Part shown: positions 24,856 to 35,858 of the stretch, in pieces
Numbering within the stretch: position 1 is the stretch's first letter
How the letters are laid out: every line of letters begins with the position of its first letter
Source: Myxococcales bacterium
GTDB lineage: Bacteria; Myxococcota_A; Polyangia; Polyangiales; Ga0077539
Direction: 5' to 3'
DNA length: 64,000 nucleotides
Assembly: GCA_016793325.1 (NCBI GenBank)
Contig: JAEUKI010000062.1
Span: 496,001-560,000, forward strand
Program-made: the position numbers and the translations under genes
The notes under the pieces: generated by a model
What the model was told of the DNA's origin: nothing
The model's database searches: none
What the model saw: the letters and a program-made list of their open reading frames with translations, nothing else

Positions 24856-27612
24856 TTGGCCCGCTCTCGTTCTCGATCGTCGGTCGCTTCGACGCCTGCC
24901 CGCCTGTGGCTCGCGCTCGCTGTGGCGCTTATTTCGTTGGGATTCTCTCGGTCTGCGTGGGCTCAGCGCGGCGGTCGGGCGGGCATGGACGCGGGGCTGC
25001 CCGAGGCCGGAGCCTCGAACGCCGAGGCCGGCGCGACCGTTCCTGACGCCTCGGCGCCGACGCTCGAAGCGGGCGCGCTCGCGCAGTACGACGACGATTG
25101 GACTGCGGGGAGCGCTGCTGACGGAGCCGCACCGGCCGCGGACGCGTCGCGCGAGAGCGGCGCTTCGAGCGAGCCTGGGGACGACGACGGGCAGGGCGCA
25201 GGCTGCGAGGGCCCGCGCGTCGTTCGCGTGCGATGGCGAGGGCTCTTGCGCGTGAGCGCGGCGGACCTCGGGACGTCTGTGCGGACCCGCGTGGGCGTCT
25301 GCTACGACCGCTCGCGGCTGCAACAAGACGCGCGCGGACTGTGGAACACTGGGTTTTTCCACGACGTTCAGGTCGCGGTCGAGACGGGTGACGAGGGCGG
25401 GATCGAGGTCCGGTTCGTCGTCGTCGAGCGCCCCAGCATCGGGACGATCCGCTTCGAAGGTCACGACGCGGTCGAAGAAGAGAAGCTCCGCGAGACCGTG
25501 GACCTGCGCGAAGGCGCGGTGCTCAACGAGAGCGCCGTGCGCCGCAACGTCCAGCGACTGCGCGAGCTCTACTCGGAGAAGGGCTACTTCCTCGCCGAGG
25601 TCCGCTACGAAATCGTCCGTCGCACGGACGCGGACAACGAGTCGGACGTCGTGTTTCGCATCCGCGAAAACGCGCAGGTCCAAGTGCGCGCGGTGAACTT
25701 CGTCGGAAACCACAACATCACCGACGACGAGCTTCGAGGCTCGATCCAGACGCAGGCCGCGGGGTTCTTCTCGTTTCTCACGTCGACCGGGACGTATCGC
25801 GAAGAGACCTTTCGCAACGACATCGACCTGCTCCACGCGGCCTACTACGACCGCGGGTACCTCAACGTCGAGATCGGGACGCCGCGCGTCGCGCTGAGCG
25901 CGGACCGACGCTGGCTCGACATCACGCTGCCGGTCCGCGAAGGGCCGCGATACCGCGTCGGACGCGTCGCGATTCAAGAGCTCGACGACGACAACAACGA
26001 GATCGAGCCGCTCGGCGGGCGCAGGCGCGTCCGCGAGATGCTGCACTTCAACCCGGGCGATTGGTTCTCGCGACAGACGATCGGCCGCGACATCCTCGCG
26101 CTGCAGACGTACTACCGCGACGCGGGCTACGCGAACGTCGAGGTGCGACCCGACGTGCAGCCGCACCCCGATCGGCAAGCGGTCGACCTGATCTTCAAGG
26201 TCCAGCGCGGGCAGCTCACGACGATTCACCGCATCGTGATCCGTGGAAACACGAAGACCGCGGACCGCGTGATCCGCCGCGAGCTCGCGATCGTCGAGGG
26301 CGAGCGCTACAACGAGACGCGCTATCAAGACTCGCGACGGCGCGTGATGTCGCTCGGGTTCTTCGAGCGCGTAGACCTGTCGACCGAGACCGTCGAGGGC
26401 CGACCCGATCGCGTGATCGTGAACGTCGAGGTCACCGAGAAGCCGACGGGGACGTTCCAAGTGGGCGCGGGCGTCTCGTCGGTCGAGACGTTTATTCTCA
26501 CCGCGCAGATTCAGCAGCAGAACCTCTTCGGCCGCGGCCAGGGCTTCTCGCTGCAGGCGCAGGTCTCTCCGCTGCGGCAGATCTTCGCGTTTCGCTTCGT
26601 CGAGCCCTACCTGTTCGACTCGAACTGGACCGGCGCGTTCGACCTCTACAACACGCTCCGCGCGTTCGCGAACTTCAGCCGCACGGCGACGGGAGGTTCG
26701 CTCTCGACGGGCTATCCGCTGCTCGGGACCAACGACGTTCGACTGAGCCTCTCGTATACGGCCGAGTACGTCGGCGTGAACCGCGGCGGCGCGACGACGT
26801 TGCTCAACGGGACGACGGCCAACGTCAACATCACGACGAACCCGCCCGTGACGGGCGTGTTTCGCAGCGGCTTCGCGAGCACGCTCGGCCTGTCGCTCAC
26901 CGCGGATACGCGCGACAACCGCATTCAAGCGACGTCGGGAATCTTCGCGCGCCTCGGCATCGACTGGAGCGATCGGCTGCTCGGCTCGTTCAGCCCCGAC
27001 GCGGGCTCGGACGGAAACAACACGCCGTTCGAGTACTTCCGCGTGACGGGCGCGTTTCAGTTCTACGTGCCGCTCTTCGCGGGGATCATCTTCAAGTCGC
27101 GCATCAACGGCGGCGTGATCGTCTCGCGCAACGACCAGGGCGTTCCGCTGGCGGAGCGCTTCTTCCTCGGAGGCATCCTCGACGTGCGCGGCTACCGCTT
27201 GCGCACGCTCGGCCCTGTCGTGACGCCGGGCGCGACGGTCGACCCGCAGCCGCAGTTCTTGAACTTCAACATCGGCGGCAACGTGATGTTCTTCTACAAC
27301 ACGGAGCTCGAGTTCCCGGTGCCGTTCCTCGAGCGAGTGGGCCTGCGCGCCGTGGTCTTCCACGACGCCGGCAACACGTGGAACCTCGAGAGCCGTTGGT
27401 GCGAGCGCCCGCGCACGTTCGAGAGCGACCCGTCTCCGCTCGTGTCCGCGTGCGGCTTCAACCCGACGCTGCTTCGCACGAGCGTGGGCTTCGGAATTCG
27501 CTGGTTCTCGCCGCTCGGATTGCTCCGCTTCGAGGTCGGCTACCCGCTCTACCGCGCGCTGTCCTACGAAGAGCCGAGCGTGTTCGAGTTCACGATCGGC
27601 AACTCGTTCTGA
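24856..27612 (+). CDS. bamA: Outer membrane assembly factor BamA / Omp85
   Basis: About 918 residues if translation starts at TTG 24856, which directly precedes a signal peptide (LWLALAVALISLGFSRSAWA). GTG 24760 is an alternative, so the start is uncertain. After an Asp/Ala/Glu-rich linker come five POTRA domains (about 120-510). Recognisable elements are LWNTGFFHDVQVAVE, ERPSIGTIRFEGHDAVEEEK, VNFVGNHNITDDEL, DVQPHPDRQAVDLIFKV and IHRIVIRGNTKTADRVIRRE. The C-terminal barrel (about 530-918) carries the lid-lock motif VRGYRLRTLGP and ends with phenylalanine. BamA inserts beta-barrel proteins into the outer membrane. It is separate from ompH/skp (38716) and the usual lpx genes. A TPR gene follows after 29 bases. 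Confidence 0.93.
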   Translation: MARSRSRSSVASTPARLWLALAVALISLGFSRSAWAQRGGRAGMDAGLPEAGASNAEAGATVPDASAPTLEAGALAQYDDDWTAGSAADGAAPAADASRESGASSEPGDDDGQGAGCEGPRVVRVRWRGLLRVSAADLGTSVRTRVGVCYDRSRLQQDARGLWNTGFFHDVQVAVETGDEGGIEVRFVVVERPSIGTIRFEGHDAVEEEKLRETVDLREGAVLNESAVRRNVQRLRELYSEKGYFLAEVRYEIVRRTDADNESDVVFRIRENAQVQVRAVNFVGNHNITDDELRGSIQTQAAGFFSFLTSTGTYREETFRNDIDLLHAAYYDRGYLNVEIGTPRVALSADRRWLDITLPVREGPRYRVGRVAIQELDDDNNEIEPLGGRRRVREMLHFNPGDWFSRQTIGRDILALQTYYRDAGYANVEVRPDVQPHPDRQAVDLIFKVQRGQLTTIHRIVIRGNTKTADRVIRRELAIVEGERYNETRYQDSRRRVMSLGFFERVDLSTETVEGRPDRVIVNVEVTEKPTGTFQVGAGVSSVETFILTAQIQQQNLFGRGQGFSLQAQVSPLRQIFAFRFVEPYLFDSNWTGAFDLYNTLRAFANFSRTATGGSLSTGYPLLGTNDVRLSLSYTAEYVGVNRGGATTLLNGTTANVNITTNPPVTGVFRSGFASTLGLSLTADTRDNRIQATSGIFARLGIDWSDRLLGSFSPDAGSDGNNTPFEYFRVTGAFQFYVPLFAGIIFKSRINGGVIVSRNDQGVPLAERFFLGGILDVRGYRLRTLGPVVTPGATVDPQPQFLNFNIGGNVMFFYNTELEFPVPFLERVGLRAVVFHDAGNTWNLESRWCERPRTFESDPSPLVSACGFNPTLLRTSVGFGIRWFSPLGLLRFEVGYPLYRALSYEEPSVFEFTIGNSF

Positions 27613-27641
27613 GTTCGCGCACAAGCACCGAAGGCGAAGCG

Positions 27642-28163
27642 ATGGATGACGCTGCTCGTTGGGACGCTGTCGAAGAGGCGATCGAGCTGCTGCGCGAAGG
27701 GGAGTTCGACGCGGCGCAGCGCGCGCTCGACGACGTGTTGAAAGAAGACCCACAGAATCAATACGCCTGGTACTACACAGGCACTGCGCAGTTCGAGCGC
27801 GGCCAGTTCGCCGAGGCTGCGGTCGCGTATCGCGAGGCGCTGCGCTTCGCGCCGAAGTACCTCGGCGCGGCGATCGGCCTCGGTCACTCGCTGCGCCTCG
27901 CGGGCCGCCCCGAAGAGGCGATCACCGCGGGCATGATCGCGCTCGACATCGCTCGCACGCGCGAGGTCGACGCGACGAACAACGACACGGACGCGCACTG
28001 GTTGCTCGCGCTCACGTACGCGCAGCTGAACAAGCCGGACCTCGCGATTCGTCACGCGGAGGCGTTTCTGCTCGGCAATCCCGAGCTCGAGGCGCAGGCA
28101 GAAGCGAAGGCGCTGCTCGACTCGCTTCGAGGACAGGCGCGACCGCTGAAGAGCGTGAACTGA
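27642..28163 (+). CDS. Small TPR protein
   Basis: A 173-residue soluble protein made of about three to four tetratricopeptide repeats: AIELLREGEFDAAQRALDDV, then AWYYTGTAQFERGQFAEAAV, AIGLGHSLRLAGRPEEAITA and HWLLALTYAQLNKPDLAIRH. There is no signal peptide, so it is probably cytoplasmic. TPR proteins mediate protein contacts; the partner is unknown. It begins 29 bases after bamA on the same strand, with GAAGGCGAAG as a possible ribosome site. Its lack of a signal sequence argues against a BamD-like role. Confidence 0.85.
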   Translation: MDDAARWDAVEEAIELLREGEFDAAQRALDDVLKEDPQNQYAWYYTGTAQFERGQFAEAAVAYREALRFAPKYLGAAIGLGHSLRLAGRPEEAITAGMIALDIARTREVDATNNDTDAHWLLALTYAQLNKPDLAIRHAEAFLLGNPELEAQAEAKALLDSLRGQARPLKSVN

Positions 28164-28192
28164 GCGAGCCGTTTTGCGCTAGCTTCGTTCGA

Positions 28193-29920
28193 ATGAGACC
28201 GAGCGTTGCTGCTGTCGGGACGTTCGTTGGCGCGCTCGCCGTCGCGAACTCGAGCCACGCTCAGGTCTATCCGTTGTTCGGCGGACCGCTCAGCCTCTCG
28301 AGCCACGAGCAGGTCGCCGCCACCGAGGATCCCACGGTTCGAGGCGCGCACACCGTCGTCGCGCTGAACAATCCGCTGCTCGGCATGTCGCGTTGGTTCT
28401 CGACGCGCACCACGCCGCCGACGTCGGCCACGGCGTCAGCGCCCTTCGGGGATCCCAACGGCGAGCCGAGTCGCCTCTCGCTCTCGTATTCGGCGGGGAC
28501 GCTCGTTCGAGCGTGGACCGACTCAGGCATGGGCGGCAGGCGCCTCTCGATCACAGGGCTCGGCGCGCCGTACATGCAGACGGGCGCGCTTGGACCTCCC
28601 GCGGTCTCGTGCACGGCGGTGGCGTGTCTCGAGCTCCACCTCACAGAATCCGGCGCGTTGACTGGCATCGTCTTCGACGCAGGCGCTCGTCAGTCCGTGA
28701 CGGTGCGGCCGGCGATGGGCGGCCCCGATTTCATGCGGCCCGCGCCTGCGATCGTCCCTGTCGATGGAGCGCGAGCGAGCTGGTACGTCGTAGCGAGCCT
28801 CGCTGGCTCACCCCGACCCGTGCACGTGTACCGCGTCGACGCTCCGGACCTCCGAATGACGCCCTCGGTGACAGGCGGAATCCAGGTCTTCAACGCGCCC
28901 AACGGCGACGTGCCCGCGATCACGCTCCTCGGCTCGGACGTGTTCGTCGCGAGTCGAAACGGCACGACGATGATGGTCGCGACGCTCCCGCTCGACCTCT
29001 CGATGGTCAACATGCTGATGACGGTGCCGAACTCGGGATCCGCGGTGTTTCCGTCGCTCGTCGCGGGACCCAACGGCGTGCTGCTCTCGTATCGAGACAG
29101 CTCGAGCGGCGTTCAGAGACCCGTCGTGCGGCGCATTGTGCGATCGGTGAGCTGGTTTGTGATGCCGACGATCCAGACTGGCCCGCTCTCGAGCGAGGTG
29201 GCCTCGTACGTGTCGATGTCGGCGAGCGCGAGCCACCCGCTCTTGCTGCTCGAGGTGCCGGGGATCGCAGGTCTGCTCGAATCCGTCCGCGCGGATTATC
29301 TCCAGGCCGAATGCCAAACTTCGTCGGACTGCGGTCCCGCGACGTCGCAGATGGGCGCGCCGTGCGGCGGGCGCTGCGTCTCGAGCGTGTGCGATCTCCG
29401 CGCGTGCTTCGACGTTGCCGACTCTGGCGTGGACTCAGGCATCACGCCCGCGGATACGGGCGTGGACACTGGCGTCGATACCGGCGTGGACACTGGCGCT
29501 GACACTCGCACGGACACGGGCGTCGATACCGGCGTCGATACGGGCGTCGCGATGGACTCGAGTGCTCCGAACGACGTCCCGAGCGCGGACGTCCGCGTCA
29601 TCGACTCGGGCGGCGATGCGCCGATCGCTCCGCCGCTCGACAGCGGGATCGACGAAGACGCGTCGATCGCGCCGCTCGATGCTCCCGCGGACGTCACGAT
29701 CGACGCGGCCTCGGACGCTTCGATCGACGCGATGAACTCGAGCGACGGAAGCGCTTCCGACGCGGCCGACTCGAGCGGGAGGGTCGTTCGCTACGGAGGC
29801 GGCGCGTGCGCGTGCAGAGCGCCTGCCTCCGGTGATTCGGGCCGTCCGTCGCGCGTCGCGCTCGCGTTGGGAGTCGCGCTAGCGTGGGCCGCGCGCAGGC
29901 GACGTCGATCCGCGGCGTAG
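28193..29920 (+). CDS. Exported surface protein with DTGV repeats and MYXO-CTERM-like tail
   Basis: A 575-residue protein with a signal peptide (VAAVGTFVGALAVANSSHAQ). Residues about 25-400 form a beta-rich region with short recurring strands and no recognised catalytic motif; it may be a propeller. A Cys-containing segment (CQTSSDCGPATSQMG, CGGRCVSSVCDLRACF) resembles EGF-like or Stig1-like knots common in myxobacterial surface proteins. Residues about 421-452 are tandem DTGV repeats, followed by an Asp/Ala/Ser linker. The C-terminus is GGGACACRAP, a hydrophobic stretch (VALALGVALAWAA) and five arginines. This is a MYXO-CTERM-like sorting signal, so the protein is probably cleaved and anchored at the outer surface. 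A TAGCTT hexamer ends 7 bases before the ATG. Confidence 0.82.
   Translation: MRPSVAAVGTFVGALAVANSSHAQVYPLFGGPLSLSSHEQVAATEDPTVRGAHTVVALNNPLLGMSRWFSTRTTPPTSATASAPFGDPNGEPSRLSLSYSAGTLVRAWTDSGMGGRRLSITGLGAPYMQTGALGPPAVSCTAVACLELHLTESGALTGIVFDAGARQSVTVRPAMGGPDFMRPAPAIVPVDGARASWYVVASLAGSPRPVHVYRVDAPDLRMTPSVTGGIQVFNAPNGDVPAITLLGSDVFVASRNGTTMMVATLPLDLSMVNMLMTVPNSGSAVFPSLVAGPNGVLLSYRDSSSGVQRPVVRRIVRSVSWFVMPTIQTGPLSSEVASYVSMSASASHPLLLLEVPGIAGLLESVRADYLQAECQTSSDCGPATSQMGAPCGGRCVSSVCDLRACFDVADSGVDSGITPADTGVDTGVDTGVDTGADTRTDTGVDTGVDTGVAMDSSAPNDVPSADVRVIDSGGDAPIAPPLDSGIDEDASIAPLDAPADVTIDAASDASIDAMNSSDGSASDAADSSGRVVRYGGGACACRAPASGDSGRPSRVALALGVALAWAARRRRRSAA
29453..29548 (+). repeat. Tandem 12-base repeat encoding DTGV
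   Basis: Eight adjacent 12-base units of the form GAYACNGGCGTN, with one diverged pair encoding DTGA and DTRT. They lie in frame within the surface-protein gene at 28193-29920. Such arrays can change length by slippage without breaking the frame, because each unit is four codons. Confidence 0.85.
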
Positions 29921-29996
29921 CGAAGCCCGAACCGACGATCACGCGCGAGGGAAACTGCGGCGACGGCCGTGGTCTTGGTTTAGACTCGCGAGCGTC

Positions 29997-31745
<1,749 letters not shown>

Positions 31746-31879
31746 GCCGACGCGCCGCGAGGGGCGGCGCGCGTCGATTTGTCACGTCCGCGAAAGACGA
31801 AGTCGGCGCGCGTTCGGGGCAACAAACGTGTTGAGTGCGGCGAACGTTCTGCGCGATCCTCACCGCGAAAGGCGCAGGC

Positions 31880-32971
31880 ATGCATCCGATCGTGGCAGGA
31901 CTTCTCTTCGCGACACTCGACCCAGGGGGCGCTGTGCAGATCAGCGCTGCTCCGAGCCCCGTCGCCCCGCTCTCGCTCAACGTCGCTGGGGTGCGACCGT
32001 CGCCGTCGTTGCAGCCCGCTCAGCTCGTCGCGCCGCCAGCGTTTGGCTCGCAGCGGCTCGTGCGTCGCGTGGGGCTCGTCGCGATCGATCCGAACGCAGA
32101 CGAGCGACTCGCGCAGCGACGACGACCGAGCGGAGCCACTTCGACGACGGGCACGACGTCGAGCGCGACCGCGAGCGCCGGCGCGACGCAGCCCGCGCAA
32201 GCTGCGCAGACCACGCCGGCCACCGCGGACGCTGCTGCGACGAGCGGGCAAGCGAGCGGAGCTCCGGCGCCTGCAAACGACGCTGCGGCCGCTCCTGCAT
32301 CGGGCGACGCACCGGCAGCCGCGCCCGCCGAAGCCGCTGCGCCGGCAGCGGCCGAACCTGCGGGACCCGCGGGTCCTGCAGAGCCCGCGGGTCCCGCAGG
32401 TCCAGCGGGCGCAGACGGCTCTGCGGCGGCCGACGAGCCGAGCATCGACCTCATCCAGCACCGACAGCAGAACGTCGGGATCCACCGCCCGCTCGGGATC
32501 GCGACGTTCGCGACGCTCACCGCGACGGTCGTGCTCGGGACGTTCGCGTCGATCAACCAGCGCACGTGGTTCGGTCCGGGCGAGTGCCGCGCGGGCGGAA
32601 GTCCGATCCTCGGGTTCGAGTTCGGCTGCAACGGATTGAGCGCGCTTCACGGCGTGTTCGCGTTCGCGACGGTCTCGCTCTACGCGACGACGGGCATCTA
32701 CGCGCTCTCGATGCCAGACCCCGAGCGCGCGGCCGAAGGTGACAGCCGCGGAGCCGTGCGGTTGCGCATTCACAAGGCGCTCGCGTGGGTGCACGCGATC
32801 GGGATGGTCGCGATGCCGATCCTCGGATTTCTCGGGGCCAACCCCAACGCGTTCGGCATTCAGGACACGCGCGGCGATTTCGCGGCGGCGTTTCGATCGA
32901 CGCACGAGATCTTGGGCTTCGTGACGTGGGGCGCGCTCGGCGCGGCGATGGTCGTCGAGCTCATTCCGTAG
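31880..32971 (+). CDS. Exported-linker membrane protein with cytochrome b561-like four-helix region
   Basis: About 363 residues from ATG 31880; an earlier start at 31835 is possible. The N-terminus (MHPIVAGLLFATLDPGG) is weakly hydrophobic. Residues about 65-195 are Ala/Pro/Thr/Gly-rich, with a collagen-like run of PAGPAGP triplets. The C-terminal 170 residues contain four hydrophobic helices: GIATFATLTATVVLGTFAS, LHGVFAFATVSLYATTGIYA, VHAIGMVAMPILGFLG and LGFVTWGALGAAMVVELIP. Histidines near the helix ends (ALHGVF, IHKALAWVHAIGM, STHEILGF) are placed as haem ligands are in b561-type proteins. Redox function is inferred from this pattern and is tentative. It is convergent with a HEAT-protein gene. 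Confidence 0.65.
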   Translation: MHPIVAGLLFATLDPGGAVQISAAPSPVAPLSLNVAGVRPSPSLQPAQLVAPPAFGSQRLVRRVGLVAIDPNADERLAQRRRPSGATSTTGTTSSATASAGATQPAQAAQTTPATADAAATSGQASGAPAPANDAAAAPASGDAPAAAPAEAAAPAAAEPAGPAGPAEPAGPAGPAGADGSAAADEPSIDLIQHRQQNVGIHRPLGIATFATLTATVVLGTFASINQRTWFGPGECRAGGSPILGFEFGCNGLSALHGVFAFATVSLYATTGIYALSMPDPERAAEGDSRGAVRLRIHKALAWVHAIGMVAMPILGFLGANPNAFGIQDTRGDFAAAFRSTHEILGFVTWGALGAAMVVELIP

Positions 32972-33007
32972 CGCGCCTTTCGTCTGCGGCGCACGACGCA
33001 AAATTCC

Positions 33008-33019
33008 GGGAAATTTCCC
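33008..33019. repeat. Perfect 12-base palindrome between convergent genes
   Basis: GGGAAATTTCCC lies in the 77-base gap between the convergent b561-like and HEAT-protein genes. Its AT core stands out in GC-rich DNA. It may mark a transcription end or a protein site; the stem is short for an intrinsic terminator. Confidence 0.4.
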
Positions 33020-33048
33020 CAAAACGAGCGCGTGCCGTGAGCGAGAGA

Positions 33049-35739
33049 CTACTGCTCGCTCGCGAGCTGCGTGGGGTCGTAGATGGCGAACTCTCCTGCG
33101 GGCGAGGGGCGCTCGTGCAGCCACCCCGAGCTGCCCGTCACGCCGAAGCGCGCGAGCCCGTCGGGTCGAAACAACACGTACGCCGTCGCGACCGCGGGCG
33201 CGTCTTCGTCTTCGCCGAGCACGAGCGCGTCGATGGGCTCGGGGCCGCGCTCTGGCAGGGCGCTCGGTTGTCCGTCGAGCGCGCGACAGCGCTCGGCGAC
33301 CCACGGTGTTCGGTCGGTGGTGGCGCAGCGCGTGAGCGCTTCGTGAGCGACGCGACGGGCGGCGTCGTCGGTCGCGGCGTTGACGAGCGCCTCCGCAGCG
33401 GCGCGGCGAATCCACGGAGAGCGCGCGTCGCTGAGCGCGCGTCGCGCGACGTCGCTTTCGCAACGCTGTCGCGCAGCCGCGAGCAGCGAGAGCGCGTTCG
33501 CTCGTACGGCGGGGTTGGTCCTTCGCGCGAGCGCGTCGCACGCGGCCGATCGAACCGCGTCGGTCGCGCGAAAACCGCCGCGAATCGAGCGGGCGACCGC
33601 GCCGAGCGCGTTGGTCGCGATGGCGTTCGAAGGGTCGCGCGTCGCCGCGAGCAAGAGCGCGACGGTCTCGGGTTGCGATGACGCCCCGAGCCCCCAGGCC
33701 GCGGCGCTTCGGGTCTGCTCTGCGTTGGCGGCGCCGAGTCGCTCGGTCAACGCGCGAACGATCGCGCCGCGCGCAGAAGGCTCCGCGGAGTGGGCGGCGT
33801 TCGACAGCGCTTCGGTGGCCGCGTTGGCGAGCGGTCCTCGTCCGGACGAGACGCGCTCGAGCGCGGCCAACGCGGGCTGCGAGCCGGTCGCTGCGAACCC
33901 GCCGAGGGCGTCCACGATCGCGGCGGCGACGGGGGGCCTCGCGTCGTCGAGCGCCGCGATGAACCTCTGTGCCCGCGACCCGTCGCGCACGCGCTCAGTG
34001 ATGCGCCCGATCGCGATCGCAGCGCTCGCTCGGTCGATCGGGCGATCGCCGTCCCACGCGGCCCAGAGCGCGTCGAGCGCCGCGCGATCGCCGAAGCGCG
34101 CGAGCGCGTCGGAGGCGGCCGAACGAACCGGCGGTGTGTTGTCCGAGAGCAGCCCGACGACCGCTCGCTCGATCCCCGCGATGCCCACGCGCGTGAAGGC
34201 TTGCGCGACGGCGATGCGCTGCGTTCGATCGGGGTTGGCGAGGAGCGGCGCGAGCGCGGCGGGCGCGCGCGGATTTCGTGTGCTCCCAATCAACTTGATC
34301 ACGAGCAGCATGTCCGCCGAGACCGATGGCGCTTGCGTCGATCGGGCGGTGACCGTTCCGGTGGTGGGCGCGCGCTGGACTTCGCGGAGGATGACGAGCA
34401 GCGGGTCGAGCGCGCCGGGTTCGAGCGATCCGCGCCGCTGAACCCACGCCTCGATCGCGCGAAGCGCCGCAGAGCGGCGCGCGGGGGTCGCGGTCGCGAT
34501 GGCTCCGAACGACGTCTGTCGGGTCGTCGCGCTCTCGCGCTCGGTGGCCGTGCGCAAGAGCGCGTAGAGCGCGCGCTGGGACCCCGTGCGACCGAGCGCG
34601 CGGAGGTACGTGTCCGGCGAGCTCGGTCGCGAGCCGTCCGTGAGTCCCAGCAGCGCGTCGGCCGCGTCGTCGTTGCCGAGCTCGCCGAGCAACGCAGCCA
34701 GGGCGTCGCGCGCGCTCGGCGGAACAGGCTCTGCCGCGAGCGCAGGGATCGCTGCTCGCGCGCGATCGCCGAGCGAGCGCAACGCGTCCGTGGCCGCGCG
34801 CGAGACGTCCTGCGACGTGCTCGTTCGAAACACTCGAACGAGGAGATCCACCGCAGCGGGGCCGCCGATTCGTCCGACCGACGCCACCGCGGCGCGCGCG
34901 AGCTCGGTCCGCTGCGAGATGTCGCCGATGTAGTCCGCGCCGAGCGCGATGGGCGCGAGGTCGACGACCGCCGCTTGTGCGCCGATCACGCCGATCGCGC
35001 GGGCTGCGGCGAGGCGAACCTCGGGCATCGAGTCTCGCAGGAGCGCGACGATTCCTCGAAGCGCGCGCTCGTCACGAAGTCGTCCGAGCGCGGTGCACAC
35101 TGCCTCGCGCACCTCGGCCGTGGGGTCTTGCAGCACGCCGAGCAACGAGAGAACCGCCCGCGCGTCGCCCAGCTCTCCGAGCGCGCGCGCCGCGGCGATT
35201 CGTACGTCCGAGTCGTCGTCGCTCAGCCGATCGAGCAGCGGAACCACCGCGGCCTGCCCGCCGATCACGCCCACGGCTTGCACCGCCGCGAGCTTCACGT
35301 CCGAGTCGCGATCGTTGAACAATCGCGTCAGCGCGGGGATCGCCGTCGCGTCGCCGATCGTCGCCAACGCGCGCGCCGCCGCCGCGCGGAGCGACGCTTG
35401 CGGGTCATCGAGCCACCGCAGGATCGGCTCTCTCGCCGCGCGGATTCGCAGTCGTCCCGCGAGCTCAGCGGCCGTCGCTCGGACGCGTTCGTCCGGGTCC
35501 TCGAGCGCGCGAATGATCACCCGCTCGGCGCCCGTTGGATCGCGCGCGGCGAGCTCCGTGAGCAGCTCGGAGCGTCGCGCGGCGGTGGCGGCTTCGATGC
35601 GCGAGGAGGGGTCGCGCTGGGCCGTGGGCCAGTCAGCGCGCGCTCGATCCGAGGCGATGGCGACGGCGCACGCCACGAGCAGCGCGCTGTGTTCGCCGCG
35701 CGCACGACCGCGGCGCGTCGAGAGTCGATCCCGTTTCAC
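33049..35739 (-). CDS. Exported HEAT-repeat protein
   Basis: An 896-residue protein from GTG 35739, with a signal-like N-terminus (HSALLVACAVAIASDRARAD). The body is about twenty HEAT/PBS-lyase-type repeats of roughly 31 residues, for example DPDERVRATAAELAGRL, DDPQASLRAAAARALATIGD, DRDSDVKLAAVQAVGVIGG, DDDSDVRIAAARALGELGD and DPTAEVREAVCTALGRLRD. The last 70 residues are non-repeat and contain ATAYVLFRPDGLARFGVTG. It forms an alpha-solenoid likely to bind other proteins, in the periplasm if the signal is real. It stands alone between two convergent or divergent neighbours. It is unrelated in position to the cytoplasmic HEAT protein of the che cluster at 51340-53298. Confidence 0.85.
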   Translation of the reverse strand: MKRDRLSTRRGRARGEHSALLVACAVAIASDRARADWPTAQRDPSSRIEAATAARRSELLTELAARDPTGAERVIIRALEDPDERVRATAAELAGRLRIRAAREPILRWLDDPQASLRAAAARALATIGDATAIPALTRLFNDRDSDVKLAAVQAVGVIGGQAAVVPLLDRLSDDDSDVRIAAARALGELGDARAVLSLLGVLQDPTAEVREAVCTALGRLRDERALRGIVALLRDSMPEVRLAAARAIGVIGAQAAVVDLAPIALGADYIGDISQRTELARAAVASVGRIGGPAAVDLLVRVFRTSTSQDVSRAATDALRSLGDRARAAIPALAAEPVPPSARDALAALLGELGNDDAADALLGLTDGSRPSSPDTYLRALGRTGSQRALYALLRTATERESATTRQTSFGAIATATPARRSAALRAIEAWVQRRGSLEPGALDPLLVILREVQRAPTTGTVTARSTQAPSVSADMLLVIKLIGSTRNPRAPAALAPLLANPDRTQRIAVAQAFTRVGIAGIERAVVGLLSDNTPPVRSAASDALARFGDRAALDALWAAWDGDRPIDRASAAIAIGRITERVRDGSRAQRFIAALDDARPPVAAAIVDALGGFAATGSQPALAALERVSSGRGPLANAATEALSNAAHSAEPSARGAIVRALTERLGAANAEQTRSAAAWGLGASSQPETVALLLAATRDPSNAIATNALGAVARSIRGGFRATDAVRSAACDALARRTNPAVRANALSLLAAARQRCESDVARRALSDARSPWIRRAAAEALVNAATDDAARRVAHEALTRCATTDRTPWVAERCRALDGQPSALPERGPEPIDALVLGEDEDAPAVATAYVLFRPDGLARFGVTGSSGWLHERPSPAGEFAIYDPTQLASEQ

Positions 35740-35858
35740 TTCGCGGCCGAGCGTACCGCAGTGTGTGCGCAGGTGCTTAGCCCCGCCGAGCGCGAGAACA
35801 GAAGGGGGCCACGGCCGAAGGTCTCGGCCCCGATCGATGCTACGGTATCGAAAGCCTG

